Positions 1 through 9,295 are shown, numbered from the stretch's first letter. The stretch is 64,000 nt of DNA from Nonomuraea rhodomycinica (GCF_013363995.1 NZ_JABWGO010000001.1:1559222-1623221); one strand, 5' to 3'. Numbers and translations are program-made. Notes: a model not told the origin generated them from the sequence alone.

Positions 1-1687
1 CCCCCTCGGCGCCTTCGGAGCCCGGCACAGACGGGCCGCCTTCGGCACCAGCGGCCGGCGACGCTGCGGGACGCCCGTCCTGTGCGCCCTCGGCAGATCG
101 GCTTCCGGCGACGTCCTCTACGTCGCCGGGAACACTCGCCGTGTGCCGGTGCTCCGTGTCGCTGTACGCGGTGTCGCCGTACGCGGTGTCGCCGTACGCG
201 GTGTCGCCGTACGCGGTGTCGCCGTACGCGGTGTCGCCGTACACCGCCACGGCGTCGAGCAGGCCCGCCTTGCCGCCGGGACCGGCGCACATGTCGAGCC
301 ACAGCTCGCCCTCGGCCGAACCGGGCCGTGGCGAGGGTGGCGGGCCGAGCGGGACGCGGGTCAGGGCGAGGGCCACGAGCTGGCTGGCCTCGTCCTGCAC
401 GGCCGCGCGGGTCTCGGCGACCGCCGCGATCTGCCCGGGGTCGCCCTCTGTCAGGTACGCGCCGTACGGCGAATAGCGGGTGGGCTCGGCGCCCGCGTCC
501 AGCAGCTCGCGACGGGTGGCGCGTCCCGGCCGGGCCACCAGCGTGACCAGGGGCCGGGCGTTGTCGGCGGCGAGGAGTTCGGCGGTCTCCTCGATGCCGC
601 TGCCGAGCGCGTCGCGGAAGGCGCTGACCACCCAGCGCGGGTGGCTGTGGACGACCGCGAGGTGCCCGGACGGGTCGTCGGCGAGGTCGGGCGCCACGAT
701 GGGCAGCCACTCTTCGAGCGTGCGAGAGGCGATCTTGCGCAGCACGGCGTTGACGAACTTGGCCGCGCCCGGTCCGACGCGCTGCCGTACCAGGTCGACC
801 GTGGTGCCCACGGCGGCGTGCGGCGGGACGCGCATGCGGAGGAGCTGGTGGGCGCCGAGCCGCAGGGCGTCGCGCACGGCGGGGTCGGGCGCGCGGTCGC
901 TGCAGATCGCGATGATCGCATCGTACGTGCCGAGGCCGCGCAGGGTGCCGTAGGCGAGCTCGGTGGCCAGGGCGGCGTCGCGGCCCTTCAGCCCGCGCTC
1001 ACGCAGGAGGCGCGGGGTGAGGAGGTTGGCGTAGGCGTCGCGCTCGTCCACGGCGCGCATGACGTCGAACGCGGCGTTGCGCGCGGGGTCACGCTGTGCC
1101 CGCCCGGCCCCGCCACGACCACGCCCGCCCCCACGCGGCCCGCTTCCCGCATCGCCCCGTCCACCGGACAGACCACCCCGCTGCCTGGAGTGATCACCCT
1201 GCTGACCCGACGAACCTCCCGATTCACCGGACGAACGCGTCTGCTGACCGGACGCACCGCCCCGCCGACCGGTCTGACCAGACGCGCGACCCGCATCACG
1301 AACCGCGCCAGACCCGCGACCCGCGTCACGACCCGCGCCAGACCCGCGACCCGCGTCACGACCCGCGCCGCTTCCGGTGCCGCCCACGCGACCCGCACCG
1401 GCTCCTCGGCCCGTACCAGCTCCTCGGCCTGTACCGGCGCCGCGACCTGCACCGGCCCCGCGACCTGCACCGGCTCCTCGGCCCGTACCGGCCCGTCCGC
1501 CCGCACCGGCTCCCCGGCCCGTGCCGGACCCTCGGCCCGTTCCCGACCCTCGGCCCGCGCCGGAGTCGCGCCACGCGTCACGTCCGGAACCGCGGCCGCC
1601 TTCGCGCCCCGTGTCCCGGCCCGCTCCGCCGCTGCCTTCGCGGCCGGTGCCGCGGTCCTCGGGCCCACGGCCCCCGCTGGTGCTCAT
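1..1687 (-). CDS. rsmB: 16S rRNA (cytosine-967-C5) methyltransferase RsmB, 3' end outside window
   Basis: The first 562 codons are present; the gene runs off the left edge with no stop. It should methylate C967 of 16S rRNA using SAM. The start is ATG at 1685-1687, preceded by GGAGG. About 199 N-terminal residues are Gly/Arg/Ala-rich (RGG-like) with no fold. The NusB-like RNA-binding domain begins near residue 200 (RDPARNAAFDVMRAVDERDA), and the SAM motif DMCAGPGGKAG lies around position 250-305. Directly after the helix that follows this motif the protein enters a repeat insertion (YGDTA units) and a further acidic Ala/Gly/Ser/Pro stretch that continues to the window edge. The family normally goes straight on to the next Rossmann strand here. 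It follows fmt in the leftward def-fmt-rsmB order common in actinobacteria. Function is secure from motifs; whether the insertion is tolerated is inference. Confidence 0.85.
   Translation of the reverse strand, partial: MSTSGGRGPEDRGTGREGSGGAGRDTGREGGRGSGRDAWRDSGAGRGSGTGRGSGTGRGAGAGGRAGTGRGAGAGRGAGAGRGAGTGRGAGTGRGAGAGRVGGTGSGAGRDAGRGSGAGRDAGRGSGAVRDAGRASGQTGRRGGASGQQTRSSGESGGSSGQQGDHSRQRGGLSGGRGDAGSGPRGGGRGRGGAGRAQRDPARNAAFDVMRAVDERDAYANLLTPRLLRERGLKGRDAALATELAYGTLRGLGTYDAIIAICSDRAPDPAVRDALRLGAHQLLRMRVPPHAAVGTTVDLVRQRVGPGAAKFVNAVLRKIASRTLEEWLPIVAPDLADDPSGHLAVVHSHPRWVVSAFRDALGSGIEETAELLAADNARPLVTLVARPGRATRRELLDAGAEPTRYSPYGAYLTEGDPGQIAAVAETRAAVQDEASQLVALALTRVPLGPPPSPRPGSAEGELWLDMCAGPGGKAGLLDAVAVYGDTAYGDTAYGDTAYGDTAYGDTAYSDTEHRHTASVPGDVEDVAGSRSAEGAQDGRPAASPAAGAEGGPSVPGSEGAEG
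156..245 (-). repeat. 15-bp tandem repeat inside rsmB, six units
   Basis: Six head-to-tail 15-bp units start at 156, 171, 186, 201, 216 and 231. The four central units are identical on the plus strand (GTGTCGCCGTACGCG); the first has one change and the last two or more. The period is a multiple of three, so on the coding strand it adds the pentapeptide YGDTA repeatedly without breaking the rsmB frame. It lies just after the SAM-binding motif. Confidence 0.95.
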
Positions 1688-1926
1688 CCCCTCCGGCTTT
1701 CCCTCATCTGTGTGCCGTCACCACATCTGTGTGCCGTCACCACCCGGCAGGCCCGCCGGACACATGTCGGCCAACGGTACGCCCTGCCGCCGTCGTCCCC
1801 GCCCACCGGTCACCGCTCGGCCGGCTCAGGCCGAGCGCCTCACGCGCGGGCCGATGACCATCGAACGCCCGCGACGCGCGGCGGCGCGGCACTCCCGAGG
1901 GCCACGGGGTCAGCGGCGTGCTCCGG

Positions 1927-2856
1927 TCACTCGAACCGGTCGCCGCTCTCCACGCGCGCGCCCCGCGCCCACTCCCCCGCGCTCATCACCCGCTTGCCCT
2001 GCGGCTGCACCTCGCCCAGCTCGACCGGGTGGGTGGCGGTGCCGACGAGCACGGAATGCTTGCCCGCGGCGATGGCGCCCGGGGCGAGGCTTCCGGCGGA
2101 CGGCGCCGGAGTGACGCGGCCGACCTTCAGCCGCTGGCCACGGAACGTGGTCCACGCCCCAGGGTTGGGGGTGCAGGCCCGGACGAGCCGGTCGACCCGC
2201 ATGGCGGGCGCCGACCAGTCGATCTCGGCGTCCACGACGTTGATCTTGGGGGCGATGCTCACCCCGTCGGACGGCTGCGGGCGGGCCTCCAGGGTGCCGT
2301 CCTCGACGCCGTCGAGCGTGGCCGCGAGCAGCCCCGCCCCGGACTGGGCGAGCCGGTCGAGGAGGGCGCCGCTGGTGTCGTCGGGCCGCACCTCCTCGGT
2401 GACCACGCCGTAGACGGGTCCGGCGTCCAGCTCTTTGACGATCTGGAACGTCGAGGCGCCGGTGATCTCGTCGCCGTGCAGGATGGCGTGCTGCACGGGG
2501 GCGGCTCCGCGCCAGGCGGGCAGGATCGAAAAATGCAGGTTGATCCAGCCGTGGCGGGGCACGTCGAGCGCCGACTGGGACAGCAGCGCGCCGTAGGCGA
2601 CCACGGGGCAGCAGTCGGGCTCCAGCTCGGCCAGCCGCTTCAGGAACTCGGGGTCGCCGGCCTTGGCGGGGCGCAGCACCGGGATGCCCGCCTCTTCGGC
2701 CAGCTCGGCGACCGGCGACGGGTGGACCTTGCGGCCCCGGCCCGACTGGGCGTCGGGGCGGGTGACGACGGCCACCACGTCGTGCCGCGGCGAGTCGATC
2801 AGCGCGCGCAGCGACGGCAGCGCCGTGTCGGGCGTGCCCGCGAAGACCAGGCGCAT
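1927..2856 (-). CDS. fmt: Methionyl-tRNA formyltransferase
   Basis: Formylates initiator Met-tRNA with 10-formyl-tetrahydrofolate in the cytoplasm. The 309-residue length is normal. The catalytic triad of the family is visible at the E. coli positions: Asn106 and His108 ([13 protein letters not shown]) and Asp144 (KELDAG). The N-terminal formyltransferase fold starts [16 protein letters not shown] and the C-terminal OB-like domain carries the PNPGAWTTF segment. It lies 4 nt after the def stop and upstream of rsmB, so def and fmt, which act on the same formyl group at opposite ends of translation, are probably co-transcribed. Confidence 0.97.
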   Translation of the reverse strand: MRLVFAGTPDTALPSLRALIDSPRHDVVAVVTRPDAQSGRGRKVHPSPVAELAEEAGIPVLRPAKAGDPEFLKRLAELEPDCCPVVAYGALLSQSALDVPRHGWINLHFSILPAWRGAAPVQHAILHGDEITGASTFQIVKELDAGPVYGVVTEEVRPDDTSGALLDRLAQSGAGLLAATLDGVEDGTLEARPQPSDGVSIAPKINVVDAEIDWSAPAMRVDRLVRACTPNPGAWTTFRGQRLKVGRVTPAPSAGSLAPGAIAAGKHSVLVGTATHPVELGEVQPQGKRVMSAGEWARGARVESGDRFE

Positions 2857-2860
2857 CGGC

Positions 2861-3409
2861 TCACAGCGCCTTTCCGCCGGTGGCGTGCGGCGAGAACTTG
2901 ACCGTCGGCGCGGACAGGCCGCTCCACTCCGCCTCGCGGATGGCCTTCATGGCCAGCTTGCGCTGCTTGGGGTCCATCCGGTCGATGAACAGGATGCCGT
3001 CGAGGTGGTCGGTCTCGTGCTGGAAGCAGCGCGCCATCAGGTCGGTGCCTTCGAGGACGACCGGCTCGCCGTGCATGTCGAAGCCCTTGGCCACGGCGCG
3101 GACGGCGCGCGGCGTCGGGTAGGTCAGCCCCGGGAAGGACAGGCAGCCCTCCTCGCCCTCCTCGTCCATCTCGGACGACAGGTCGAGGTCGGGGTTGATC
3201 AGGTGGCCGAGCTGGTCGTCCACGTAGTACGTGAACACGCGCAGCCCGACGCCGATCTGCGGGGCGGCCAGGCCCGCGCCCGGCGCGTCCATCATCGTGT
3301 CGGTGAGGTCCTTGACCAGCTTGCGGAGCTCCTTGTCGAAGTCGACGACCGGGGCCGCCGGGGTGCGCAGCACCGGGTCTCCGAACAGCCGGATCGACTG
3401 GATCGCCAA
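2861..3409 (-). CDS. def: Peptide deformylase
   Basis: Removes the N-formyl group from nascent proteins. All three metal-site motifs are present: GAGLAAPQ (residues 44-51), EGCLS (87-91, metal ligand Cys89) and QHETDH (130-135, His131, Glu132, His135). At 182 residues it is a normal bacterial deformylase. The start codon is TTG at 3407-3409; its Shine-Dalgarno GGAGTGA contains the stop codon of the preceding gene, so translation is probably coupled to it. Confidence 0.97.
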   Translation of the reverse strand: MAIQSIRLFGDPVLRTPAAPVVDFDKELRKLVKDLTDTMMDAPGAGLAAPQIGVGLRVFTYYVDDQLGHLINPDLDLSSEMDEEGEEGCLSFPGLTYPTPRAVRAVAKGFDMHGEPVVLEGTDLMARCFQHETDHLDGILFIDRMDPKQRKLAMKAIREAEWSGLSAPTVKFSPHATGGKAL

Positions 3410-3413
3410 GGGG

Positions 3414-4772
3414 TCACTCCGTTTCGCTTGGATGGGGTGAGCCCAGTTTAGTGTGCTCGACGGATCGCGCCTTCATCGCCGCCTTGCGCGCCGCCTTGAC
3501 GACCGCCGGGTCGTCGTGGGCGGAGGCGAGCATGTCGAGGACGGCGATCGTGTCGGGATGGCCGACGGCGGGCATCTCGCCGACGAGCCGGATCAGGTCC
3601 TCGCCGGGCTCGGGCGGGTCGAGCCGCCCGGCGGCGTGGCCGGACAGGTGCATGAGGGCCGCGAGGGAGTCGACCGCGATCCAGGTGTGGTCGTCGGCGC
3701 TCAGCGCCGGGGCGTCGAGGTCGCGGATGTGCAGCCAGGACGCGGCGTAGCGGCGCATCAGCGGCAGCTCCAGGGCCTCGCGCAGGGGCTTCTCGGCCTC
3801 GGGCCCGAGCTCCTCCAGGATCGCGCCGACGGCGCCACGCTGCCCGGCCGTGCCCTCGGCGGCGATCTCGATGAGCTCGCGGGCGGCCTCCTCGGGGGGA
3901 CGCCGCTCCAGCCAGCCCGCCACGGCGCTCTGCGTGGCCGTGCCCTTGACCAGCGCCTCCACCAGCTCGGCGGCGGACAGGTCGGCGAACACCTCCACCT
4001 CGGCGGCCGTGGGCGCGTCGTGGCCCTCGCGCACCAGGTCGCGGCGGATCGCCCACACGCCGAGCGGCGTGAGCGCCGTACGGCCGGCCTCGGTCTGCTC
4101 GACCAGGCCGCAGTACGCGAGCAGGGACAGCGCCTCCAGCAGCTCGGCGGGCAGCGAGGCGGCCAGGCGGCGCAGCTGCACCGTGCCGGGCTCGCAGGCG
4201 ACCTCGTGGGACTGGAGGATGCCGCGGGCGAGGTTGGCCACGGCCACGCCGGAGCGCACGGAGTAGATGGTGGCCAGCATCTCGGCGAGGTGCTCGTCGA
4301 CCACGGCCGAGCCGGTCAGCCCCTCGTCGGCGCGGTCGAGGACGTCCATGACCACGCCGTCCCAGAACTCCAGCGTCGCCTCGACGGTCAGCATCTCGGG
4401 CAGCGGGCCGCGCAGGGCCTGGCCGCGGACGATCTGCAGCAGGCCGGTGTTGACCGCGACGATCCAGATGAGGCGCAGCCGCGCCGCGTCGACGCCGAGG
4501 GTCTCGGCAGCGGCGGCGGCGTCGGCCTCGGCGAGCAGCCCTTCGGGGGTGACGGGACGGGTGCCGGTCCACGCGGTGAGGCGGATGGCGTCGGCCACGA
4601 GGGGCACGGCGGGCACCAGGCGGGCCAGCCGGGCGTCGGGCACGAGCGTCACGGGCGGGAACGTCAGGGCCTCGTGCTCCTCGGCCGCCTCCTGCGGCGG
4701 CCGCGGCGGCATGGCGGGCTGCTCATCGATCAGCTTGCGCAGCTCGGCGAGGTCGAAGACATTGTTGGCCAC
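3414..4772 (-). CDS. Conserved hypothetical protein, paralogue of the next upstream gene
   Basis: I do not recognise a named family. The 452-residue protein starts with GTG and is soluble, mostly alpha-helical and Leu/Ala/Glu-rich. Near residue 240 it has LTPLGVWAIRRDLVREG, a pattern typical of the end of a winged-helix-like module. The C-terminus has a HEAT-like stretch ending HPDTIAVLDMLAS, then KAARKAAMKARS. The neighbouring gene has the same order of segments and a nearly identical tail, so the two arose by tandem duplication. It ends 4 nt before def and shares its translation signals, suggesting a housekeeping context, but no function can be assigned. Confidence 0.7.
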   Translation of the reverse strand: MANNVFDLAELRKLIDEQPAMPPRPPQEAAEEHEALTFPPVTLVPDARLARLVPAVPLVADAIRLTAWTGTRPVTPEGLLAEADAAAAAETLGVDAARLRLIWIVAVNTGLLQIVRGQALRGPLPEMLTVEATLEFWDGVVMDVLDRADEGLTGSAVVDEHLAEMLATIYSVRSGVAVANLARGILQSHEVACEPGTVQLRRLAASLPAELLEALSLLAYCGLVEQTEAGRTALTPLGVWAIRRDLVREGHDAPTAAEVEVFADLSAAELVEALVKGTATQSAVAGWLERRPPEEAARELIEIAAEGTAGQRGAVGAILEELGPEAEKPLREALELPLMRRYAASWLHIRDLDAPALSADDHTWIAVDSLAALMHLSGHAAGRLDPPEPGEDLIRLVGEMPAVGHPDTIAVLDMLASAHDDPAVVKAARKAAMKARSVEHTKLGSPHPSETE

Positions 4773-4842
4773 CCAGGAAACTTACTGCACACGAGTCACA
4801 GGGACGTACTCATCGCGGATCCCGGCCGGGTTCGCCGGGGTT

Positions 4843-6936
4843 CTACCTGATGGCCCGGGATCGGGCCTTGAAGGCGGCCTTGCGCGCCGCCTTGGCGACC
4901 GTCCCGTCGGGGATGGAACGGCCGAGGAGTTCGAGCACGTCCACCACGTCGGGGTGGTCGACCCGCCACATCTCCTCGATGAGGTGGGCGGGCGGGCCGG
5001 AGGCGGCCATGTTCTCGGCGAAGACGTCGGGGTCCTCCTGGGCCGCGGGCATGGCCAGGGCCAGCATGTCGACGCTGACCCAGAGCAGCTCGTCCTGGGT
5101 GAGCGCGGGGGCGGGCAGGCCCCGGGAGGTGAGCCAGTGGATGGCGTGCGGGCGCAGCTCGGCGTCGTCGAGGCAGGCGCGCACCGCGGGTTCGGCCTCG
5201 GCGCCGAGGCGGTCGACGATGGTGACGGCGATGCCGCGGGCCACGGCGGGCGCGCCGGACGCGGCCGTGAGGAGCTGGGCGGCGGCCTCGCCGGGGGTGC
5301 GGCGGCTGAGCCAGCGGGCGATGTCGTCCTCGGCCATCTCGGTGGGCACGCCGTCGAGCAGGCCCCCGACGAGGCCGGTGGCGTCGGACTCGGCCAGGTC
5401 GGGCGCTTCGGGGGCGTCGATGCCGAGCGCCAGGTAGTGCTCGCGCAGCGCCCACACGGCGAGGGGCGTCAGCCCGGCCGAGCCGCTCCACCGGGTCGCA
5501 CCCCGGGCCGTCTCCGGTCGTCCACCCCGCGCGGCCGCCTCCCCGCCGAAGCGGGCGGGCGGACCGCCCGGTGCAGCCGCTTCCCCGCCGATGCCGGCAG
5601 GCCGTCCGCCCGATGCAGCCGCTTCCCCGCCGAGGCCGGCAGGCCGTCCGCCCGACGCGGCCTCCTCTGCGCCGAGGCCAGTGCGACGTCCATCGCCATC
5701 GGCCGGTTCCCCGCCCGATCCGGACGCCTGCCCACCCGCTCCGGCCGGTTGCCCGCCGCTCCTGGGCGGGCGGCCGGGGCCGCGGTGGGCGGACGTCCCA
5801 CGCTGGAAGCCGAGGACCCGGCGGCCCCCGGCCGTGTGCGGGGCGTCGGCCCCGGGGAGAACGGCGACGCCGATGCGGCCCGCGACGGGCGCCATCGGCC
5901 GGCCTCCCGGGGCCGTGCCCGTGCCGACCGGCGGGGCGGCGCCTCCACCGCCCGCCCGCGTCCCCCGGGGCGGGAGCGTCCCGGGCGGGTCGGGCGCCAT
6001 CTCGATCAGCCCGCACCAGGCCAGCCGGTCGAGGGTCGCGGGCACGTCCACGTCGCCGTCGTCCACGACCTCCTGGAGGTAGTCGCCGATGACGGCGACC
6101 GGCACCCGGGTGCGCAGCCGGTAGAGCATGTCGAACAGGTCGTAGAGCTCCTCGTCCAGCTCCGCGCTGCCGGTGACCGCGCCGCGGGTGTCCTGGTCCA
6201 CGAGGTAGGCGACCGCGCCGGCCCACAGCCGCAACGCCTCGTCCCCGTCCTCGCCGCCGTTCCCGTCCTCGTCGTCGCCCTCGTCACCGAAGCGGCCGGC
6301 GTCGTAGTACGCGTCGAGGTGCCGTCGCAGGCCGACCGCCAGCTCCCGGTACGGCTCCTCCGGAGCGTCCTGCCGCAGCGCCGTCCAGAGCGGCACGCGC
6401 GCCAGCGCCTCCAGCAGCTCGCCGGGCGCGGCGAGCCGGACGCCGGGCAGCGGCGAGCACCCCGGGCAGTCGCACGGCGCCTCCCCCAGGTCGGGCAGCT
6501 CGCCGGACGGGATCGCGACCGACTGCTCCAGGGACTCGGGCCCGATGGAGCTGAACAGGCTCTTGGCCATGCCGAAGTTGGACTCGTCGGCCAGCGCCTC
6601 GGACATGCGGGGCGCGATGTCGTCGATGCGCTCGCGCATGGCCCCGGCGGTGGCGGCGCTCACCTCGCCGTTGTCCTGGAGGTAGTCGACCAGGGTGCGG
6701 GCGGCGGCCACGGTCTGCGGGGCGCTCTCGGGCGGGGTGATCACCTTGCGCGGGTAGATGGACAGCAGCAGCTCGTCGAAGGTCGCGGGGGTGAAGTCGC
6801 CCGGCTCGTTGACGTCGAGGTAGTCGCTGGCGTAGTCGCAGAGCAGACGGACCTCGTCCGCGTCCACCTCGACTCCCCGCGCCCGTCCCCAAGCACGCAG
6901 GTCGTCGATGGCCTGGTTCACCCATTCGATCGACAC
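4843..6936 (-). CDS. Conserved hypothetical protein, paralogue carrying a low-complexity insertion
   Basis: 697 residues from a GTG start. It shares with the next gene the LTPLAVWALREHYLALG segment and the C-terminal HPDVVDVLELLG plus KAARKAAFKARS signature. It has an extra N-terminal domain of about 200 residues with a CDCPGC cysteine cluster (residues 155-160) and an acidic stretch near 216-233. Residues about 315-487 are a Gly/Pro/Arg/Ala-rich insertion with repeated GGRPAGLGGEAAAS-like units, exactly where the paralogue passes directly from CGLVEQ to LTPLG. No catalytic motif or membrane segment is seen; function unknown. About 50 nt separate it from priA upstream, so it may be in one transcript with priA and def-fmt. 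Confidence 0.7.
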   Translation of the reverse strand: MSIEWVNQAIDDLRAWGRARGVEVDADEVRLLCDYASDYLDVNEPGDFTPATFDELLLSIYPRKVITPPESAPQTVAAARTLVDYLQDNGEVSAATAGAMRERIDDIAPRMSEALADESNFGMAKSLFSSIGPESLEQSVAIPSGELPDLGEAPCDCPGCSPLPGVRLAAPGELLEALARVPLWTALRQDAPEEPYRELAVGLRRHLDAYYDAGRFGDEGDDEDGNGGEDGDEALRLWAGAVAYLVDQDTRGAVTGSAELDEELYDLFDMLYRLRTRVPVAVIGDYLQEVVDDGDVDVPATLDRLAWCGLIEMAPDPPGTLPPRGTRAGGGGAAPPVGTGTAPGGRPMAPVAGRIGVAVLPGADAPHTAGGRRVLGFQRGTSAHRGPGRPPRSGGQPAGAGGQASGSGGEPADGDGRRTGLGAEEAASGGRPAGLGGEAAASGGRPAGIGGEAAAPGGPPARFGGEAAARGGRPETARGATRWSGSAGLTPLAVWALREHYLALGIDAPEAPDLAESDATGLVGGLLDGVPTEMAEDDIARWLSRRTPGEAAAQLLTAASGAPAVARGIAVTIVDRLGAEAEPAVRACLDDAELRPHAIHWLTSRGLPAPALTQDELLWVSVDMLALAMPAAQEDPDVFAENMAASGPPAHLIEEMWRVDHPDVVDVLELLGRSIPDGTVAKAARKAAFKARSRAIR
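5527..5652 (-). repeat. 42-bp in-frame repeats within the unknown paralogue
   Basis: About three units of a 42-bp sequence encode variants of GGRPAGLGGEAAAS. Two central copies differ at only a few bases; flanking copies are more diverged. The period keeps the reading frame, as in the rsmB repeat. Confidence 0.75.
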
Positions 6937-6985
6937 AAAGGCACGCTAACGGCTGACTTACGGATGAGCGAATCGGGGAAACGGC

Positions 6986-9295
6986 CTAAATCAGGTCGAG
7001 CGGGTCGACACTCACCCTCACGACATCCGGCGCCTTACGCGCCGCGCGCACTCCGCTGGCCCCTTTGAGCGCCGCGGCCAGCACCGCTCCTCCCGGGCGT
7101 GGCACGCGGATCATGGCGCGTTCCTGTCCGGCCTCGTCGATCGGCACCGGTCCGAGCACCTGCGCCTCCGCGGGCAGCCGTACCTCGTCGAGCATCTGCC
7201 GCACCGCGGCGGAGGCGCCCGTGAGCGTCGCCATCCGCACCGCGGGCGGGAACCCCAGCTCGGCACGGTCGGCCAGCTCGCGTTCGGCGTGCGTGATCGG
7301 ATCCCAGCGCAGCAGCGCCTGGACGGCCGGCAGCCCCGCGTCGGCCAGCACCACCAGCTCGGCGGCGGGACGGAGCAGGGCGGCGGCGTTCATCCAGCGG
7401 CGCAGCGCCTCCTCCGAGGCCCGCAGGTCGGCCCGGCCGAGCAGCGACCACGCGTCGAGCAGGACGGCGGCGGCGTAGCCGCCCTCGGCGACCGGCTCCG
7501 CGCCCGGGGTGGCGACGACGAGGGCACGCGCGGCGGGCACGGAGGCCAGCACGCCGTCACGGCCCGACGTGCGCACCGGGGTCGAGGGGAAGGCGCGGCC
7601 CAGCTCCTCGGCGGTGCGCCGGGCCCCGACGACCACGGCCCGCAACCGCGCCCCGCCGCAGTGCGGACACCTCCAGCCGGGATCCACGCGCCCGCACCAG
7701 CGGCAGAACGGGGCCGCGTGGCCGGCGCGCAGGGCGAGAGGTCCGTGACACAGCTGCGCGTCGCCGGAGACGCCCAGCTGGGCGGGCCGGTCGGCGAGGC
7801 GGGTGGGGGGCATGGCGCACCGGGCCGGCGCGCGGCACTGCTGGCACGCCACGGCGGGCAGGTAGCCGCGCCGCGGCACCTGCACCAGCACCGGCCCCTC
7901 CTCCAGGCCCTGGCGCAGCGCCCGCCAGGCCAGGCTGGGCAGCCGCGCCGCGCGCGCCGCCTGGTCCTTGGCCAGCTCGGCGTCCTCGCCGGCCGGACGT
8001 ACGCGGGGGGCGAGGCTCCGCACGGTCCGGCGGTCGGCCACGATCGGCCGCGCCCAGCGGGCGGCGATGAGCTGGGTGGCCTCGGCGGTGCGGGTGTGGC
8101 CGCCGATGAGCATGGCCGCGCCCGAGCGGTGGGCGCGCAGCGCCAGCACCTCGCGGGCGTGCGGGTAGGGGGCGAGCCGTTCGGCGTGCAGGTCGTCGCC
8201 GTCGTCCCAGATGGCCACCAGCCCGAGCCCGGCCACGGGGGCGAACATCGCGGCCCGCGTGCCCACCACCGCCCGCGCCTGGCCGCGGAGCAGGCGCAGC
8301 CAGCGGCGGTAGCGCTCGGCGGGGCCGAGGTCGGCGGTGAGCGCCACGTGGTCGCCGGGCTCCAGCGCCTCGGACAGGGCGGCGTCGGCCAGGGCCACGT
8401 CACGGCCGTCGGGGACGACGACGACGGCGCCCCTGCCGCCGTCCAGGGTGGCCCGCACGGCCTGGGCGATCTCCGGCGCCCACCCGCGGGCGCCCGGCAG
8501 GGCCTGCCAGACGGCCCGCGGTGCCCTGCCGTCCCGCAGGGCGGCCAGGAAGGACGTGCCGGCGGGGTACGAGGCCCAGGGGCCCGCCGCCTCGCCCGCG
8601 TCCGCCTCGGGGACGCCTGAGGCGGCGTGCGCCTCGGGGATGTCTGAGGCGGTGTGCGCCTCGGGGATGACTGAGGTGGCGTGCGCCTGTGCTCCGGAGC
8701 CGCCTGAGGAAGAGGCAGCCGGTACGTCGGGAACGCCCGAGGAAGTCCCCGGAGCGGGCCGCCCGGGGAAGCCCGAGGAGTCGGGAGCCGGTGCTTCGGA
8801 GACCCCCGACGAGACAGGAGCCGGTGCTTCGGGGACCTCCGAGGAGGCGGGAACGGGGGCCGGGGTCTCGGCCTCGGCCTTGGCGTGGCGCGGCGGGACG
8901 GCCAGGCGCAGGACGTCGGCCAGGGTGCCCGCGTACCGGTCGGCGACCGCCCTGGCCAGGCCCGCGATCTCGGGCGTCAGCACCCGTTCGGGGGAGACCA
9001 CGCGCTCCAGGGCGGTGAGCGCCCCGGCGTGCTCACTCTGCCCGACCCGTTCGAGAAGGAACCCGTCGACCAGCTTGCCGGCGAACCGCACCCGCACCCG
9101 CACCCCGGGCTGCGCGCTCTCGTGCATCGAGGCGGGCACCAGGTAGTCGAAGGGCCGGTCGAGGTGGGGCAGCGGGTTGTCGACCGCCACCCTGGCCACC
9201 GGCAGGTCAGGGGCGGGAACCGGCGCCCCCTTGGACGGCGCCACCGCGGGCCGCACGGCGTCGAGCGGCAGCAGGGCGTCGTCTGAGTCGGTCAC
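6986..9295 (-). CDS. priA: Primosomal protein N' (PriA), ATPase motifs lost
   Basis: A PriA-family replication-restart protein of 769 residues starting at GTG. The N-terminal DNA-binding domain (VDNPLPHLDRPFDYLVP) and C-terminal parts are recognisable, and the zinc-binding cysteines are present (for example CQQC, CRWC, CPHC). The helicase ATP sites are not: where family members have GxxGSGKT there is QALPGARGWAPEIA, and the DEEH box reads IWDDGDD. Actinobacterial PriA proteins are known for this degeneration, so it probably acts as a DNA-binding or scaffold factor rather than a helicase. Residues 139-238 are a Pro/Ala/Ser/Glu-rich insertion (EAPAP, PEAHA units) between the DNA-binding and helicase-like parts. 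Confidence 0.88.
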   Translation of the reverse strand: MTDSDDALLPLDAVRPAVAPSKGAPVPAPDLPVARVAVDNPLPHLDRPFDYLVPASMHESAQPGVRVRVRFAGKLVDGFLLERVGQSEHAGALTALERVVSPERVLTPEIAGLARAVADRYAGTLADVLRLAVPPRHAKAEAETPAPVPASSEVPEAPAPVSSGVSEAPAPDSSGFPGRPAPGTSSGVPDVPAASSSGGSGAQAHATSVIPEAHTASDIPEAHAASGVPEADAGEAAGPWASYPAGTSFLAALRDGRAPRAVWQALPGARGWAPEIAQAVRATLDGGRGAVVVVPDGRDVALADAALSEALEPGDHVALTADLGPAERYRRWLRLLRGQARAVVGTRAAMFAPVAGLGLVAIWDDGDDLHAERLAPYPHAREVLALRAHRSGAAMLIGGHTRTAEATQLIAARWARPIVADRRTVRSLAPRVRPAGEDAELAKDQAARAARLPSLAWRALRQGLEEGPVLVQVPRRGYLPAVACQQCRAPARCAMPPTRLADRPAQLGVSGDAQLCHGPLALRAGHAAPFCRWCGRVDPGWRCPHCGGARLRAVVVGARRTAEELGRAFPSTPVRTSGRDGVLASVPAARALVVATPGAEPVAEGGYAAAVLLDAWSLLGRADLRASEEALRRWMNAAALLRPAAELVVLADAGLPAVQALLRWDPITHAERELADRAELGFPPAVRMATLTGASAAVRQMLDEVRLPAEAQVLGPVPIDEAGQERAMIRVPRPGGAVLAAALKGASGVRAARKAPDVVRVSVDPLDLI

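Noticed and set aside
143..2413. Large plus-strand open frame of 756 codons with repeats
   Set aside because: It is antisense to rsmB and fmt, has no domain, and is a typical high-GC shadow frame.
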